NCBI GenBank assembly: GCA_036971475.1
Contig: JBAIZL010000028.1
Coordinates: forward strand, 1,109,501-1,173,500
Length of the DNA: 64,000 nucleotides
Source: Prosapia bicincta
Taxonomy: Eukaryota > Arthropoda > Insecta > Hemiptera > Cercopidae
Direction: 5' to 3'
Positions 48,001 to 60,185 of the stretch are shown in pieces. A program made the position numbers and the translations under genes. Numbering within the stretch: the first letter of the stretch is position 1; every line of letters starts with the position of its first letter. Under the pieces are notes generated by a model. The model was not told the DNA's origin. It worked only from the letters and a program-made list of their open reading frames with translations, and made no database searches.

Positions 48001-48560
48001 GGTAATGTTGGAATAATATGATGAACATTTACAAAGAGAAGCAGATGTTACAGAAATAGAGATATAGGTAGCAACGAAGAAGTAGAAAATTATCAAGGAT
48101 AATTGACTCATAAACCAAAAGTCAACTGTGTGCCCCTATAAGATTACAAGAGAACTATTGAATGTTAAAACCACTTGTTACTTGAGTAAAATCATAGAAT
48201 TAAAATTTATTAACTATTGAATAGAGTAAAGAATGTAAAGGAAGAAATGATAATTGAGAAAAGTTGAAAATAAACGTGACAGAAAAATAAAACATAGCTT
48301 AAACAAGCTAAATATAAAATTTATTTTTAAAAATATTGTTATTTGAACCTATATTAGGCTATAATAGCTATACGTATTATTTTTAAAAAGTAGCGCTTTT
48401 TATATTACTGAACAAATTAGGTCTAACCGTTTTCTTTTCTTGTTGCATGGGTTGCATATGCTCTTTAAAATATGCCCGGCCAATAATTCATATAACTGTA
48501 TTACCTCGGTTTTTATACGCACTTAAGAAATAGGCAAGTTAAATATGTATCCTCATGACA
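48001..48560. other. AT-rich single-copy DNA
   Basis: Nothing recognisable. Confidence 0.5.
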
Positions 48561-48574
48561 ATAATATACTTTTA

Positions 48575-48720
48575 ACAAAGTACCGATCAGTCTAATGAGC
48601 TCCCCAGATGACCTTGGGTTGACCCCAACAGCTGGCGGGCACCTTCTCGGCCACTTTATGACATCCCTTGGACGTAGGCTGGCTGGCTCAGTGCTTAGTG
48701 CTATATGCGATATAGAATGC
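48575..48720. promoter_or_regulatory. Island with nuclear-receptor-like direct repeat and E box
   Basis: TGACCT at 48609-48614 and TGACCC at 48620-48625 form two same-direction half-sites with a 5-bp spacer. Read on the minus strand this is GGGTCA-N5-AGGTCA with CCAAGGTCA, a monomer-type extension of the kind bound by FTZ-F1/ERR-class receptors. An E box CAGCTG follows at 48629-48634. The surrounding 140 bp are GC-rich and single-copy. A 72-codon minus frame (48513-48731) overlaps but is not recognisable. Confidence 0.3.
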
Positions 48721-49320
48721 TTATTGCTCATAGAGTAATATGCGCAGAGTAGCCACTCCGTTCCTTCTAGTCATGCTACCAGATCCGGCCTCAGAATATT
48801 AAGAGCTTTACAAATATGCTACAGGTTCTTGTATGTTAAATATAATATATATTAAACATTGGAGACAAATGGTCAACTTGCAGAGCAGCATTCATAATAA
48901 ATTGGCTGAAATAAACTGCAAAACACACTCGGTGACTTACACTACTGTTTGTAAGTTATTACTAACACAAATGTACTATACTTTTTTGTAATTAATCATT
49001 ACCCTCTTTGGGTTTTATTTTTCGAAGTCATTTAAAGAGAGCAGGTTAGGTAAGAAGAGAACAGCCACGGTTGTTGGGCAGGCGGAGCGGCGGAGATGTT
49101 ATTTTATGGGAAATTATATCACATGGGCCGTTAAAAACATACATAACCTTTAAGAGGTCTGTAATAGTGCAATATTTTTTTAAAAAATACTAATGCCTCA
49201 AAAAAGACATATTCTCAAGTATATAACTTTACTTATTGAAACTTTATTCTGTATTTTTTAATTGATGCCGTATTTTATTAAGTAGTTTACCGTAAATTGA
49301 CTGTATTAATAAATATAGCT
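48721..49320. other. AT-rich single-copy DNA
   Basis: No gene seen. A G-rich spot at about 49070-49095 is isolated. Confidence 0.5.
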
Positions 49321-49324
49321 TCAA

Positions 49325-50272
49325 GACAGTGTATTAGAAAAGTCAGTTAGTGTATTGGAAAAGTCAGTTAGTACATTAGAAAAGTCAATTAGTGCATTGG
49401 AAAAGTCAGTTTGTGTAAGTATTGGAAAAGTCAGTTAGTATATTAGAAAAGTCAGTTAGTGCATTGGAAAAGTCAGTTTGTGTATTGGAAAAGTCAGTTA
49501 GTATATTAGAAAATTCAGTTAGTTTATTGGAAAAGTCAGTTAGTATATTAGAAAAGTCAGTTATTGCATTGGAAAAGTCAGTTTGTGTATTGGAAAAGTC
49601 AGTTAGTGTATTAGAAAAGTCAGTTAGTGCATTGGAAAAGTCAGTTAGTATATTAGAAAAGTCAGTTTGTGTATTGGTAAAGTCAGGTAGTATATTAGAA
49701 AAGTCAGTTAGTGCATTGGAATAGTCAGTTTGTGTATTGGAAAAGTCAGTTAGTATATTAGAAAAGTCAGTTAGTGTATTGGAAAAGTCAGTTTGTGTAT
49801 TGGAAAAGTCAGTTAGTATATTAGAAAAGTCAGTTTGTGTATTGGAAAAGTAAGTTAGTATATTAGGAAAGTCAGTAAGTGTATTGGAAAAGTCAGTAAG
49901 TGTATTGGAAAAGTCAGTTTGTGTATTGGAAAAGTCAGTTTGTGTATTGGAAAAGTCAGTTTGTGTATTGGTAAAGTCAGGTAGTATATTAGAAAAGTCA
50001 GTTAGTGCATTGGAATAGTCAGTTTGTGTATTGGAAAAGTCAGTTAGTATATTAGAAAAGTCAGTTAGTGTATTGGAAAAGTCAGTTTGTGTATTGGAAA
50101 AGTCAGTTAGTATATTAGAAAAGTCAGTTTGTGTATTGGAAAAGTAAGTTAGTATATTAGGAAAGTCAGTAAGTGTATTGGAAAAGTCAGTTTGTGTATT
50201 GGAAAAGTCAGTTTGTGTATTGGAAAAGTCAGTTTGTGTATTGGAAAAGTCAGTTTGTGTATTGGAAAGTTA
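49325..50272. repeat. 21-bp minisatellite, about 45 copies
   Basis: The unit is 21 bp (AGTTAGTGTATTGGAAAAGTC). Being seven codons long it reads as LEKSVSI heptads (frame 49422-49724), later broken by stops. A marked unit with GTATTGGTAAAGTCAGGTAG recurs at 49671 and 49965, 294 bp or 14 units apart, within a longer copied block. Confidence 0.97.
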
Positions 50273-50680
50273 TATAGTTTTTCTAAGAGTCAAATTAAAA
50301 TTTTTACTACTGCGCAATGCAGAAAATAACATGATTAACGAGTATTAAAAACAGCTGTTGTATGAAATACGTCATCACACAATATGAATAAGGTATAAGC
50401 AACGGTATCTCTTAAGGTAACTATAGGAAATTGCATTTTAAAATTATTTATCCCCAAACAAGTTCTAAGTGAGACGATAATAGCTGTAACTTTAATCTAA
50501 TGTCATTTTAGGCTTTCGGAAATCTTCGGGACAATTCGTTGATGTCCGGATTATTAAGCATTATCTTGGTATTCTCACTCATCCTGTGATGATGTGACTT
50601 TAAACAGACTCACTCCCGTGTAAAGTTTACTCTCGGGTAAAAACTTCTGTAAACATCTCATCATACAATCAAAATGAAGT
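50273..50680. other. Single-copy DNA
   Basis: No gene recognised. Moderately AT-rich. Confidence 0.45.
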
Positions 50681-50920
50681 GGCAAACTTATACTGTCTCC
50701 TGTCTCATAAACGTTGGTACGCCAATTGCGCCTACAAAATTTGGCCCTGATAGTCACGTCATAATCGTCTAAGAAGAATCTAATTTAGAACTTTTGGCAA
50801 ACTTATACTGTCTCCTGTCTCATAAACGTTGGTACGCCAATTGCGCCTACAAAATTTGGCCCTGATAGTCACGTCATAACCGTCTAAGAAGAATCTAATT
50901 TAGAACTTTTGGCAAACTTA
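50681..50920. repeat. 115-bp tandem duplication
   Basis: GGCAAACTTATACTGTCTCC starts at 50681 and 50796, and GGCAAACTTA again at 50911. The two full copies differ at one visible site (ATAATCG/ATAACCG). A very young duplication of balanced-composition sequence. Confidence 0.95.
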
Positions 50921-51740
50921 CACATTCTGAAATGTATAACTGAATTTCTTTCTTACTGCTGGTTAGTTGAATTAAAAAACAGAAAGTTAATTGAAAAAAT
51001 CTGAAACTTATCATTGAGGGCTACTGAATTTCACAGACTTATAACCAAATCCACTACATAATCAAATTTAAGGACTTTCTCATAAAACTTTATCGCCATT
51101 TATTAAATCTAGTCTCAATAGGATTTTGTGTAACAGAAGGTTGTTGATTATTCTGAAACTTTCATAGAAACTAAGTTTGGCGACCACATCCAGCTACTCG
51201 AAGTAAAAAAGGAGGCATGTAGCATGGCTAAAATATTTAAATTGTATTTAAATATTTAATTGGGAATATCCAATTGCAAATTTTTCACATTTGTTGTAAA
51301 TTAGAATAAAATGTAAAATAAAATAAAATGTATAAAATGTATATATTTTGACAAAATAAGTTTTTGCAAATTACTAAGTAAACCTACAAGAGACAAAAAA
51401 GCGAGCTAACTGTCAGTTATAACCCAAAAATGAGGGTAGTAAGAGTAGAACTGTGGACGTAAAAGTGTACTTGTCTACAACATAAATAGTTCAAGTGCCC
51501 GTGTCTAAGCCTAACTACACTCACCATAAGTTAGAAACAAAGATATTTCGTTAGGGAACTCAAATGTGTTAAGTAGGGAATAACCACCAAAGCCCCAAAG
51601 TAGGCTTTCGTAGGAAAGCTTGTGAAATATAAACGGCCACTAAATTTTCAGTAATATTTTACGCAAATGGTTTCTCAACCTATGAATGTTATTAGAAAGA
51701 GTGTAATAATTATAAAATCATTTAATATTTCATTAAATTT
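50921..51740. other. AT-rich single-copy DNA
   Basis: Nothing recognisable beyond a short TAAAATG-type repetition at about 51305-51345. Confidence 0.5.
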
Positions 51741-51744
51741 AATA

Positions 51745-51970
51745 GTGAATACGTAGGCTGCCAGTGTGATTATTGAAGGAAGCGCCGTGGAGGAGGGGTT
51801 ACGGTAATAGAGATGTGGCAGCGATACACGATTCCCGGCCCAGACAGACACCTGCCGATACATATTAATATCTTTGCACCTTTCGCTTTTTGTTTGTTTA
51901 TCAAAATGCATAGGTTCCAGATGCCGTAGGGGTGTGTTGTCTCTATATTGAATTTTAACTGCCACTATTT
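51745..51970. promoter_or_regulatory. Candidate conserved regulatory island
   Basis: Balanced-composition patch with CACCTG (51849-51854), a fork-head-like TGTTTA (51895-51900) and ATGCAT nearby. It is non-repetitive, and the minus frame 51675-51965 across it has no family signature. Composition and motif content resemble developmental enhancers; weak evidence. Confidence 0.27.
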
Positions 51971-52505
<535 letters not shown>

Positions 52506-52519
52506 ACGTATAGACCCAT

Positions 52520-52760
52520 CTTTTAGCATAATAAATACACGAAAACTCTTAACCACAAACATTCTTTATTTTACCCTTATATAAATTTAAGTTAGCAAGT
52601 AACATCCTCAGAGGGATAACATACAAAGACTGTCTTCGTACGAGTATGTTACCCCTCTGAGGATGATTACTTGGTAACTGAAATGTACTTAAGGGTAAAA
52701 CAAAGAAAGTTTGTGGTTTAGAGGTTTTCGTGTATTTATTATGAAATTCAACCACAGTAT
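52520..52760. repeat. Inverted repeat with CTGAGGA cores
   Basis: AATAAATACACGAAAACTCT at about 52529 is mirrored by GGTTTTCGTGTATTTATTAT near 52723. ACCACAAAC/GTTTGTGGT, TTTTACCCTTA/TAAGGGTAAAA and ATCCTCAGAGGG/CCCCTCTGAGGAT pair towards the centre (about 52635). Arms are about 100 bp with more mismatches than at 34.8 kb. Confidence 0.85.
52645..52702 (+). ncRNA. Second class of hammerhead-like motif (CTGAGGA core)
   Basis: CTGAGGA at 52657-52663 fits CUGANGA. A short helix II can form from ATTAC and GTAAC around TTG. GAAA is at 52680-52683. TTACCCC before the core pairs with AAGGGTAA after ATGTACTT, giving a good helix I. The minus-strand mirror copy at about 52590-52620 has TAAA in place of GAAA. 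Helix III is not clear. Probably from another Penelope-like or related retroelement. Confidence 0.4.
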
Positions 52761-53300
52761 ATTCCTAATAAATAGTATCTTTTAGCATGATTCATTGGAT
52801 TATCATTATCTTTTTTTATAACAAAATGTAAAGTAATATGATTAATTACTATTTAAAATAATTTATAGCGGAGATATTGAAAGTTAATCAAGGCAAAGTT
52901 TTGAAAATTAAATGTTAATTTACGCCATTAACTCTTAGAAATACTCAAAAATTGACCAAATAAGTGAATAAAAATTCTTCCCAATTTGAATGCATTTCAA
53001 ATTTAAATAGAACTATAATCAATTAATTTTAAGTATTATTTTAGCAAATTAAGTAAAAGCCTTGCAAGAAGTTTGTCTGTTTAGGCCTAAAACTTTGTTT
53101 ACATTATAAACACTTTCTTATACTATGGTATTTATATTTTTATTACGTAAACAATGAGTCTACAAGCTTCTTGGAAACCTCGTTAAAACTTCATCCTTTG
53201 TCACGGCGATTTACTCATGCATGTAAGCTATGGCTAGGGCACTTTTTGTAAATTTCATTTCTCAAAGATATAGCCATTGTCATACGAAGTAAATAGATTA
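52761..53300. other. AT-rich single-copy DNA
   Basis: No gene seen. TAGGCCTA occurs at 53082. Confidence 0.5.
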
Positions 53301-53302
53301 AA

Positions 53303-53305
<3 letters not shown>

Positions 53306-53357
<52 letters not shown>
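53306..53357. repeat. (TA)n microsatellite
   Basis: About 25 TA units. Confidence 0.98.
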
Positions 53358-53359
<2 letters not shown>

Positions 53360-53539
53360 CTAATCTGTTATCAGCTCTTGGATATTCACAACTAGTTTCA
53401 TATGGAAACTTTTAGGATATTATATTTATATTTCCTTATACGAGTTTGAAATTATTATGCATTTTTTTTACAAAACTGACCAACTTAGAAACTTATTCAG
53501 CCTACGAAATATTTCTAAAACTTTATAATTCTTCTGAGA

Positions 53540-56500
53540 TAGAAAGTTGACGCAGCCTGGCTGTGCCCCTGGCTGTGTCCCTGGCTGTGTCCCAGGCTGC
53601 GTCCCTGGCTGTGCCCCTGGCTGTGTCCCTGGCTGTGTCCCCTGGCTGTGTCCCTGGCTGTGCCCCTGGCTGTGCCCCCGGCTGTGTCGCTGGCTGTGTC
53701 CCTGGCTGTGCCCCTGGCTGTGCCCCTTGCTGTACCCCCGGCTGTGTCCCTGGCTGTGTCCCTGGCTGTGCCCCTGGCTGTGTCCCTGGCTGTGCCCCTG
53801 GCTGTGCCCCTGGCTGTGTCCCTGGCTGTGTCCCTGGCTGTGTCCCTGGCTGTGTCCCTGGCTGTGCCCCTGGCTGTGTCGCTGGCTGTGTCCCTGGCTG
53901 TGCCCCTGGCTGTGCCCCTGGCTGTGTCCCTGGCTGTGCCCCTGGCTGTTCCCCTTGCTGTGCCCCCGGCTGTGTCCCTGGCTGTGTCCCTGGCTGTGCC
54001 CCTGGCTGTGTCCCTGGCTGTGTCCCTGGCTGTGCCCCTTGCTGTGCCCCTGGCTGTGCCCCTTGCTGTGCCCCTGGCTGTGCCCCTGGCTGTGTCCCTG
54101 GCTGTGTCCCTGGCTGTGTCGCTGGCTGTGTCCCTGGCTGTGCCCCTGGCTGTGTCGCTGGCTGTGTCGCTGGCTGTGTCCCTGGCTGTGCCCCTTGCTG
54201 TGCCCCCGGCTGTGTCCCTGGCTGTGCCCCTGGCTGTGTCCCTGGCTGTGTCCCTGGCTGTGCCCCTGGCTGTGTCCCTGGCTGTGCCCCTGGCTGTGTC
54301 CCTGGCTGTGTCGCTGGCTGTGTCCCTGGCTGTGTCCCTGGCTGTGTCGCTGGCTGTGTCCCTGGCTGTGTCCCTGGCTGTGTCCCTGGCTGTGTCCCTG
54401 GCTGTGCCCCTGGCTGTGTCCCTGGCTGTGCCCCTGGCTGTGTCCCTGGCGGTATCCCTGGCTGTGCCCCTGGCTGTGTCCCTGGCTGTGTCCCTGGCTG
54501 TGTCCCTGGCTGTGCCCCTGGCTGTGTCGCTGGCTGTGTCCCTGGCTGTGTTCCTGGCTGTGTCGCTGGCTGTGTCCCTGGCTGTGTCCCTGGCTGTGCC
54601 CCTGGCTGTGTCCCTGGCTGTGCCCCTGGCTGTGTCCCTGGCGGTATCCCTGGCTGTGTCCCTGGCTGTGCCCCTGGCTGTATCCCTGTCTGTGCCCCTG
54701 GCTGTGCCCCTGGCTGTGTCCCTGGCTGTGTCCCTGGCTGTGTCCCTGGCTGTGCCCCTTTCTGTGTCCCTGGCTGAGTCCCTGGCTGTGCCCCTGGCTG
54801 TGCCCCTGGCTGTGTCCCTGGCTGTGTCCCTGGCTGTGTCCCTGGCTGTGTCCCTGGCTGTGCCCCTGGCTGTGTCCCTGGCTGTGCCCCTGGCTGTGTC
54901 CCTGGCGGTATCCCTGGCTGTGTCCCTGGCTGTGTCCCTGGCTGTGTCCCTGGCTGTGCCCCTGGCTGTGGCCATGGCTGTGCCCCTGGCTGTGTCCCTG
55001 GCTGTGTCCCTGGCTCTGCCCCTGGCTGTGTCCCTGGCTGTGTCCCTGGCTGTGTCAATGGCTGTGCCCCTGGCTGTGTCCCTGGCTGTGCCCCTGGCTG
55101 TGTCCCTGGCTGTGCCCCTGGCTGTGTCCCTGGCTGTGTCCCTGGCTGTGTCCCTGGCTGTGCCCCTGGCTGTGTCCCTGGCTGTGTCCCTGGCTGTGTC
55201 CCTGGCTGTGTCCCTGGCTGTGCCCCTGGCTGTGTCCCTGGCTGTGCCCCCTGGCTGTGTCCCTGGCTGTGCCCCTGGCTGTGCCCCCGGCTGTGTCGCT
55301 GGCTGTGTCCCTGGCTGTGCCCCTGGCTGTGCCCCTTGCTGTGCCCCCGGCTGTGTCCCTGGCTGTGTCCCTGGCTGTGCCCCTGGCTGTGTCCCTGGCT
55401 GTGCCCCTGGCTGTGTCCCTGGCTGTGTCCCTGGCTGTGTCCCTGGCTGTGCCCCTGGCTGTGTCCCTGGCTGTGTCGCTGGCTGTGTCCCTGGCTGTGC
55501 CCCTGGCTGTGCCCCTGGCTGTGCCCCTGGCTGTTCCCCTTGCTGTGCCCCCGGCTGTGTCCCTGGCTGTGTCCCTGGCTGTGCCCCTGGCTGTGTCCCT
55601 GGCTCTGTCCCTGGCTGTGCCCCTTGCTGTGCCCCTGGCTGTGCCCCTTGCTGTGCCCCTGGCTGTGCCCCTGGCTGTGTCCCTGGCTGTGTCGCTGGCT
55701 GTGTCCCTGGCTGTGTCCCTGGCTGTGTCGCTGGCTGTGTCCCTGGCTGTGCCCCTGGCTGTGTCGCTGGCTGTGTCGCTGGCTGTGTCCCTGGCTGTGC
55801 CCCTGGCTGTGCCCCTTGCTGTGCCCCCGGCTGTGTCCCTGGCTGTGTCCCTGGCTGTGCCCCTGGCTGTGTCCCTGGCTGTGTCCCTGGCTGTGTCCCT
55901 GGCTGTGCCCCTGGCTGTGTCCCTGGCTGTGCCCCTGGCTGTGTCCCTGGCTGTGTCGCTGGCTGTGTCGCTGGCTGTGTCCCTGGCTGTGTCGCTGGCT
56001 GTGTCCCTGGCTGTGTCCCTGGCTGTGCCCCTGGCTGTGTCCCTGGCTGTGCCCCTGGCTGTGTCCCTGGCGGTATCCCTGGCTGTGTCCCTGGCTGTGC
56101 CCCTGGCTGTGTCCCTGTCTGTGCCCCTGGCTGTGCCCCTGGCTGTGTCCCTGGCTGTGCCCCTTTCTGTGTCCCTGGCTGAGTCCCTGGCTGTGCCCCT
56201 GGCTGTGCCCCTGGCTGTGCCCCTGGCTGTGTCCCTGGCTGTGTCCCTGGCTGTGTCCCTGGCTGTGTCCCTGGCTGTGCCCCTGGCTGTGTCCCTGGCT
56301 GTGCCCCTGGCTGTGTCCCTGGCGGTATCCCTGGCTGTGTCCCTGGCTGTGCCCCTGGCTGTGTCCCTGGCTGTGCCCCTGGCTGTGCCCATGGCTGTGC
56401 CCCTGGCTGTGTCCCTGGCTGTGTCCCTGGCTCTGCCCCTGGCTGTGTCCCTGGCTGTGTCCCTGGCTGTGTCAATGGCTGTGCCCCTGGCTGTGTCCCT

Positions 56501-56815
56501 GGCTGTGCCCCTGGCTGTGTCCCTGGCTGTGTCCCTGGCTGTGTCCCTGGCTGTGCCCCTGGCTGTGTCCCTGGCTGTGTCCCTGGCTGTGTCCCTGGCT
56601 GTGCCCCTGGCTGTGTTCCTGGCTGTGTCCCTGGCTGTGTCCCTGGCTGTGCCCCTGGCTGTGCCCCTGGCTGTGCCCCTGGCTGTGCCCCTGGCTGTGC
56701 CCCTGGCTGTGTCCCTGGCTGTGTCCCTAGCTGTGTCCCTGGCTGTGCCCCTGGCTGTGCCCCTGGCTGTGTCCCTGGCTGTGCCCCTGGCTGTGTCCCT
56801 GGCTGTGTCCCTGGC
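53540..56815. repeat. 12-bp minisatellite (CCCTGGCTGTGT), about 270 copies
   Basis: The unit is CCCTGGCTGTGY with third-position variants (GCCCC, GTCGC, CCCCGG, TTGC, GGTATC). It is GC-rich in an AT-rich window and, lacking stop codons in nearly every frame, gives overlapping frames of up to 1114 codons on plus (LCPW, SLAV/PLAV, PGCV/PGCA) and 986 on minus (GTQPGAQP, ARDT/ARGT, HSQG). Two 1-bp insertions, at about 53641 and 55250, begin the same variant series. The right half is therefore a copy of the left at an offset of 1609 bp, shrinking to 1417 bp at the GTCAATGG markers (55054 and 56471). No start context, signal or unique domain supports a real protein. Confidence 0.97.
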
Positions 56816-57875
56816 TACAGGAAATATTTTACAGCAAATGTTTGATATTTTTATGATTTGCGGGACGTTAGCAGATACTTTAAAGGTTTAAGAAGGTTGT
56901 TTTATAAAATTTCAATAAAAATATACGAGTAAAATTAGGTTACTTATGTCTAGTATATAATAAATGTGTACTGCGGTAGCACAAAAATACGATTTATTAA
57001 TATTTTCTAAAATTCAGAAATAAAATATAGTTTTTAAACATTGTTAAAATTTTTTTTTTCTAATCATGTTTATAACTGAATTATGTATTGTAATCAAAGC
57101 TAGATGAATATACAACTGGAGATCGGGAAGTGAGATTACAAGATTTGAACAAAATTTGACTAAATTTTATTTTGTAGTTTTTCGCGCTTTAATTTTAGGA
57201 TAAGTCGTAATTTGGTCTTGATGTTTTTAGTCATAGACAACATACCTGTATCCCGATTTGTGTATTCCAAATCTCATAAACGCTTAGCTTACGGGAAGTC
57301 GGATAAACATGGGTAACAACTTTTATTCGGAATTCTCTGTGCTTTGACGGTCAAACGAGTTAAATTAATACGTGTACAAAATATTAGGATAATCTGGGAA
57401 GATCGGCTTATAAGACCTATGTGTATAGATTTAGGAGAAAATATTATTTTATACCTTTATTTCCCTTCTAAAAGTTTGTTTTAAATTATTTTTAATCTAA
57501 ACTAATTAATCTGTTCTCTTGAATCAGTGAAACGACTTTCACAGTTTTCAAAATAATGTAAATATATATCGTCAAAGGCCTATAGCCTGCCAGGTGCTAT
57601 ACAGACACAGAGATCTCCGTTGAAATTACATTATTTTTCACTCTTTATTGTTTCCAATTGCTTGAAGGAACTACATTGAAGCCCTCATCATCTACTCATA
57701 CTCCGGCTTCCTGCTGTACTAAATGTCTTATATAGGTTGCTGTATGTACTTCGGTTTGCTTCACTAATAACTATTCCAAACTTCCTAGCAGCTGCAAAGG
57801 GAGAAGCGTAACCCTCGCCCTTGCCGAGATCACAAAATTATCCGTATAAACCATTCGTTGCTTCAGTTAATATGT
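56816..57875. other. AT-rich single-copy DNA
   Basis: No gene or repeat recognised. Confidence 0.5.
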
Positions 57876-57879
57876 CGTA

Positions 57880-58075
57880 GGATTCGACTTTATTAACTGT
57901 CTTATCGGGCGTTAGAGCAAATAACTGGTCGAGGGGTTCAGGGGGGACCGTCTCCCTGGCTCAGACCGGAGTAAGCTGCATTAGAGAGTGCACTTTGCAT
58001 TATAGCCAGACACGGCCATTAGCTTGGATCCTCCTCTACTTACACAATGAGAGGTGAATTATCCATCTTGCAGTA
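57880..58075. other. GC-richer single-copy island
   Basis: Balanced composition around GGGGGGACCGTCTCCCTGGC (about 57939) and CACTTTGCATTATAGCCAGA. No frame of length. Candidate conserved non-coding element. Confidence 0.25.
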
Positions 58076-59180
58076 CCAAAGAACTTTTCTAGCAATTTGT
58101 GTGAAAGAAGAGTAACCCATCAATTACAAATCTTGGACCTTTTGGCTCCAGATGGTAAGACTTACCCTGCATCAACCTTTTGACAAGGTTACTGCTGATG
58201 ATTGTAAGCCCAACAATAATTCCTTCAATATGTCAACATTATTTGACGATTTTGTGTCCATTTCTTTTCAGTAACTAAAATTTTAACGCCCCTAAAATCC
58301 AAAAAACAAGATTATCTTATAAAACAAATTATTGCCTCATATCTGTTTTCAAAATATTTCCTCGTTAACCACACTGACTTCGGAAACAGCTGACCTTTTG
58401 CAGAATCTAAATCTGATTTAACACCTGATTTTATATGTACAATGAATATTAATTTTGTCAGTTGATATAGTAATTGTTTGATGTTAGCTGTTGCCTTTGT
58501 AAATTTGCATTAAACTATTTACAATTTACAACTGCGTAATTAAGTTTTAACCTTCATTACATTTAAACTGCATTTAGGCCTAATTACTAATACATAATTT
58601 CATAATTTCAAATACATTTTGCGTTACACTTTTATTATATAGTTATGACATGTTTTTTCTCGTGTATTTAACTTTTCATTCTTGTTATTAAAATCTCTCT
58701 TTGGGCTATTTTCACTTTTTCCATTTTTATTTTTATTGAATACTCCTGTTAAAAATTTATTTTGACATTTGAAATTCTATTTCGAAAAATTCTATTGTTT
58801 CTCATTTTTATATTTACTCAACAATTAAGATAGTTTCCGGGTTGTTAAACTGTCCTGAAGTAAATGTTGTAAAGTAAGTTACACTGTTGCCAGATATATA
58901 AAATATGAAATTTTATTTTAATTTAATATATATTTAATATGTTTAATGCTAGTTATTTAGTTTAATTACATTAGACCAATCACTAATTCTTACAAGCTTT
59001 GAGACCAATACTGTTAGAATAGAAAAACCATCAACGATTAATTTTTAAGCATAAGTAAATTTCTTAATGCACATCATAGGCCCTATAAGAGAAGGAATAG
59101 CAGGGAATCTTTAGAACGTAACTCATTCACGTAGGAGTTTACACGAGAGTAACAATCCGGAGATCATCGATGTGATCCCA
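58076..59180. other. AT-rich single-copy DNA
   Basis: Nothing recognisable. TAGGCCTA occurs at 58575. Confidence 0.5.
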
Positions 59181-59184
59181 AGAT

Positions 59185-59705
59185 TTCTAATAGGGATGGT
59201 TCCAAGAATCGTCGATACTCGAGTCTCCATTGATTATGGCGCCGATTCCGATATTTGTTTTTATAACTGTAAAATACGTGTGCGTTGTAATTTATTGAAG
59301 AAATAATTAATTATAAACAATTTCCTATTTATGTTTTAGTTGCTTTGAGTGAATTTAACGATAATTTCGTTTGAGAAAACGAAAATATTATTATTATTTA
59401 CGACGCAACAAGAAAGACGATGTGAAGCATTTGTTTGTCGCTCTTATCCTATATGTTCGTTCTGCTTTCAGAAATTCCAATTCATAAATCAAGGACGAAC
59501 GTTTCGTGTAGCCTGTTTCATTAAAGCCGAGCTTTCAAAAGGCTTCTCCACATGACCAGCATGTTAGCTAAATAATTATTAGAGAATATCATGTAGGTCT
59601 ATATAGGCTAACTTAAAACAATCGATAAACGACTTAAGAATTAATAATCGAAAGAAAAGTGTTTGAATCGGAATCGAATATTTTAGGAATTGGTCCATTT
59701 TTAAT
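59185..59705. mobile_element. Possible decayed hAT-type non-autonomous element
   Basis: The left text GGGATGGTTCCAAGAATCGT and the inverse of the right text GGAATTGGTCCATTTTT share ATGG(TT/A)CCAA. Both ends carry AATCG/CGATT phrases, as is common at hAT ends. The 68-codon frame inside (59349-59555) has no transposase motif. Inverse similarity is short, so this is tentative. Confidence 0.22.
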
Positions 59706-60185
59706 TTCTAAAAGTCTAAAATTCGTGGTGGTTTCTCATAATAGATGTTTACGTATTTAATAAAAAGTTGTATGTTTAAATAATTTCAAATGCGATTTTC
59801 TCCATATTTGAAATCGAAAATGCAATGATATATTTTATTGAGTTATGCAAAGCAGTAAATTTTCTAGGTCTGTATTACTTTCTGTATTGTGCATTAGTAA
59901 GGTAATTATGTTTCTAAATAAAATCAGACTCTATTGAACCTATTTAGGTCTATCAATATTTGTATCGAATGTCACTGTATTGCTAAGAATTTAGAATATA
60001 TTTAGCCTATTTATTAAGAATACTCTATAGGGTCTATTGTTAAAAGTTAAGAGTCTGTAGATATAATTAATTGTAAAATTTAAAGTTATAATAATAAATA
60101 AGCTTAACTTACGCACTGTGTCGATTGAGTTTTATGCTTATTTCAATTCCTGCGATTATCTCAATGTCTCCTGCTAAAGGCACAA
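59706..60185. other. AT-rich single-copy DNA
   Basis: No gene recognised. Confidence 0.5.

Noticed and set aside
47749..48111. 120-codon minus-strand protein
   Set aside because: Covers units of the 92-bp array in its C-terminal two thirds; the unique start has no family signature.
53515..56891. Open frames of up to 1114 codons resembling a Pro/Gln- or Leu/Cys-rich protein
   Set aside because: They exist in nearly all frames of a 12-bp repeat at once and contain no unique domain, so the openness comes from the repeat unit, not from selection.
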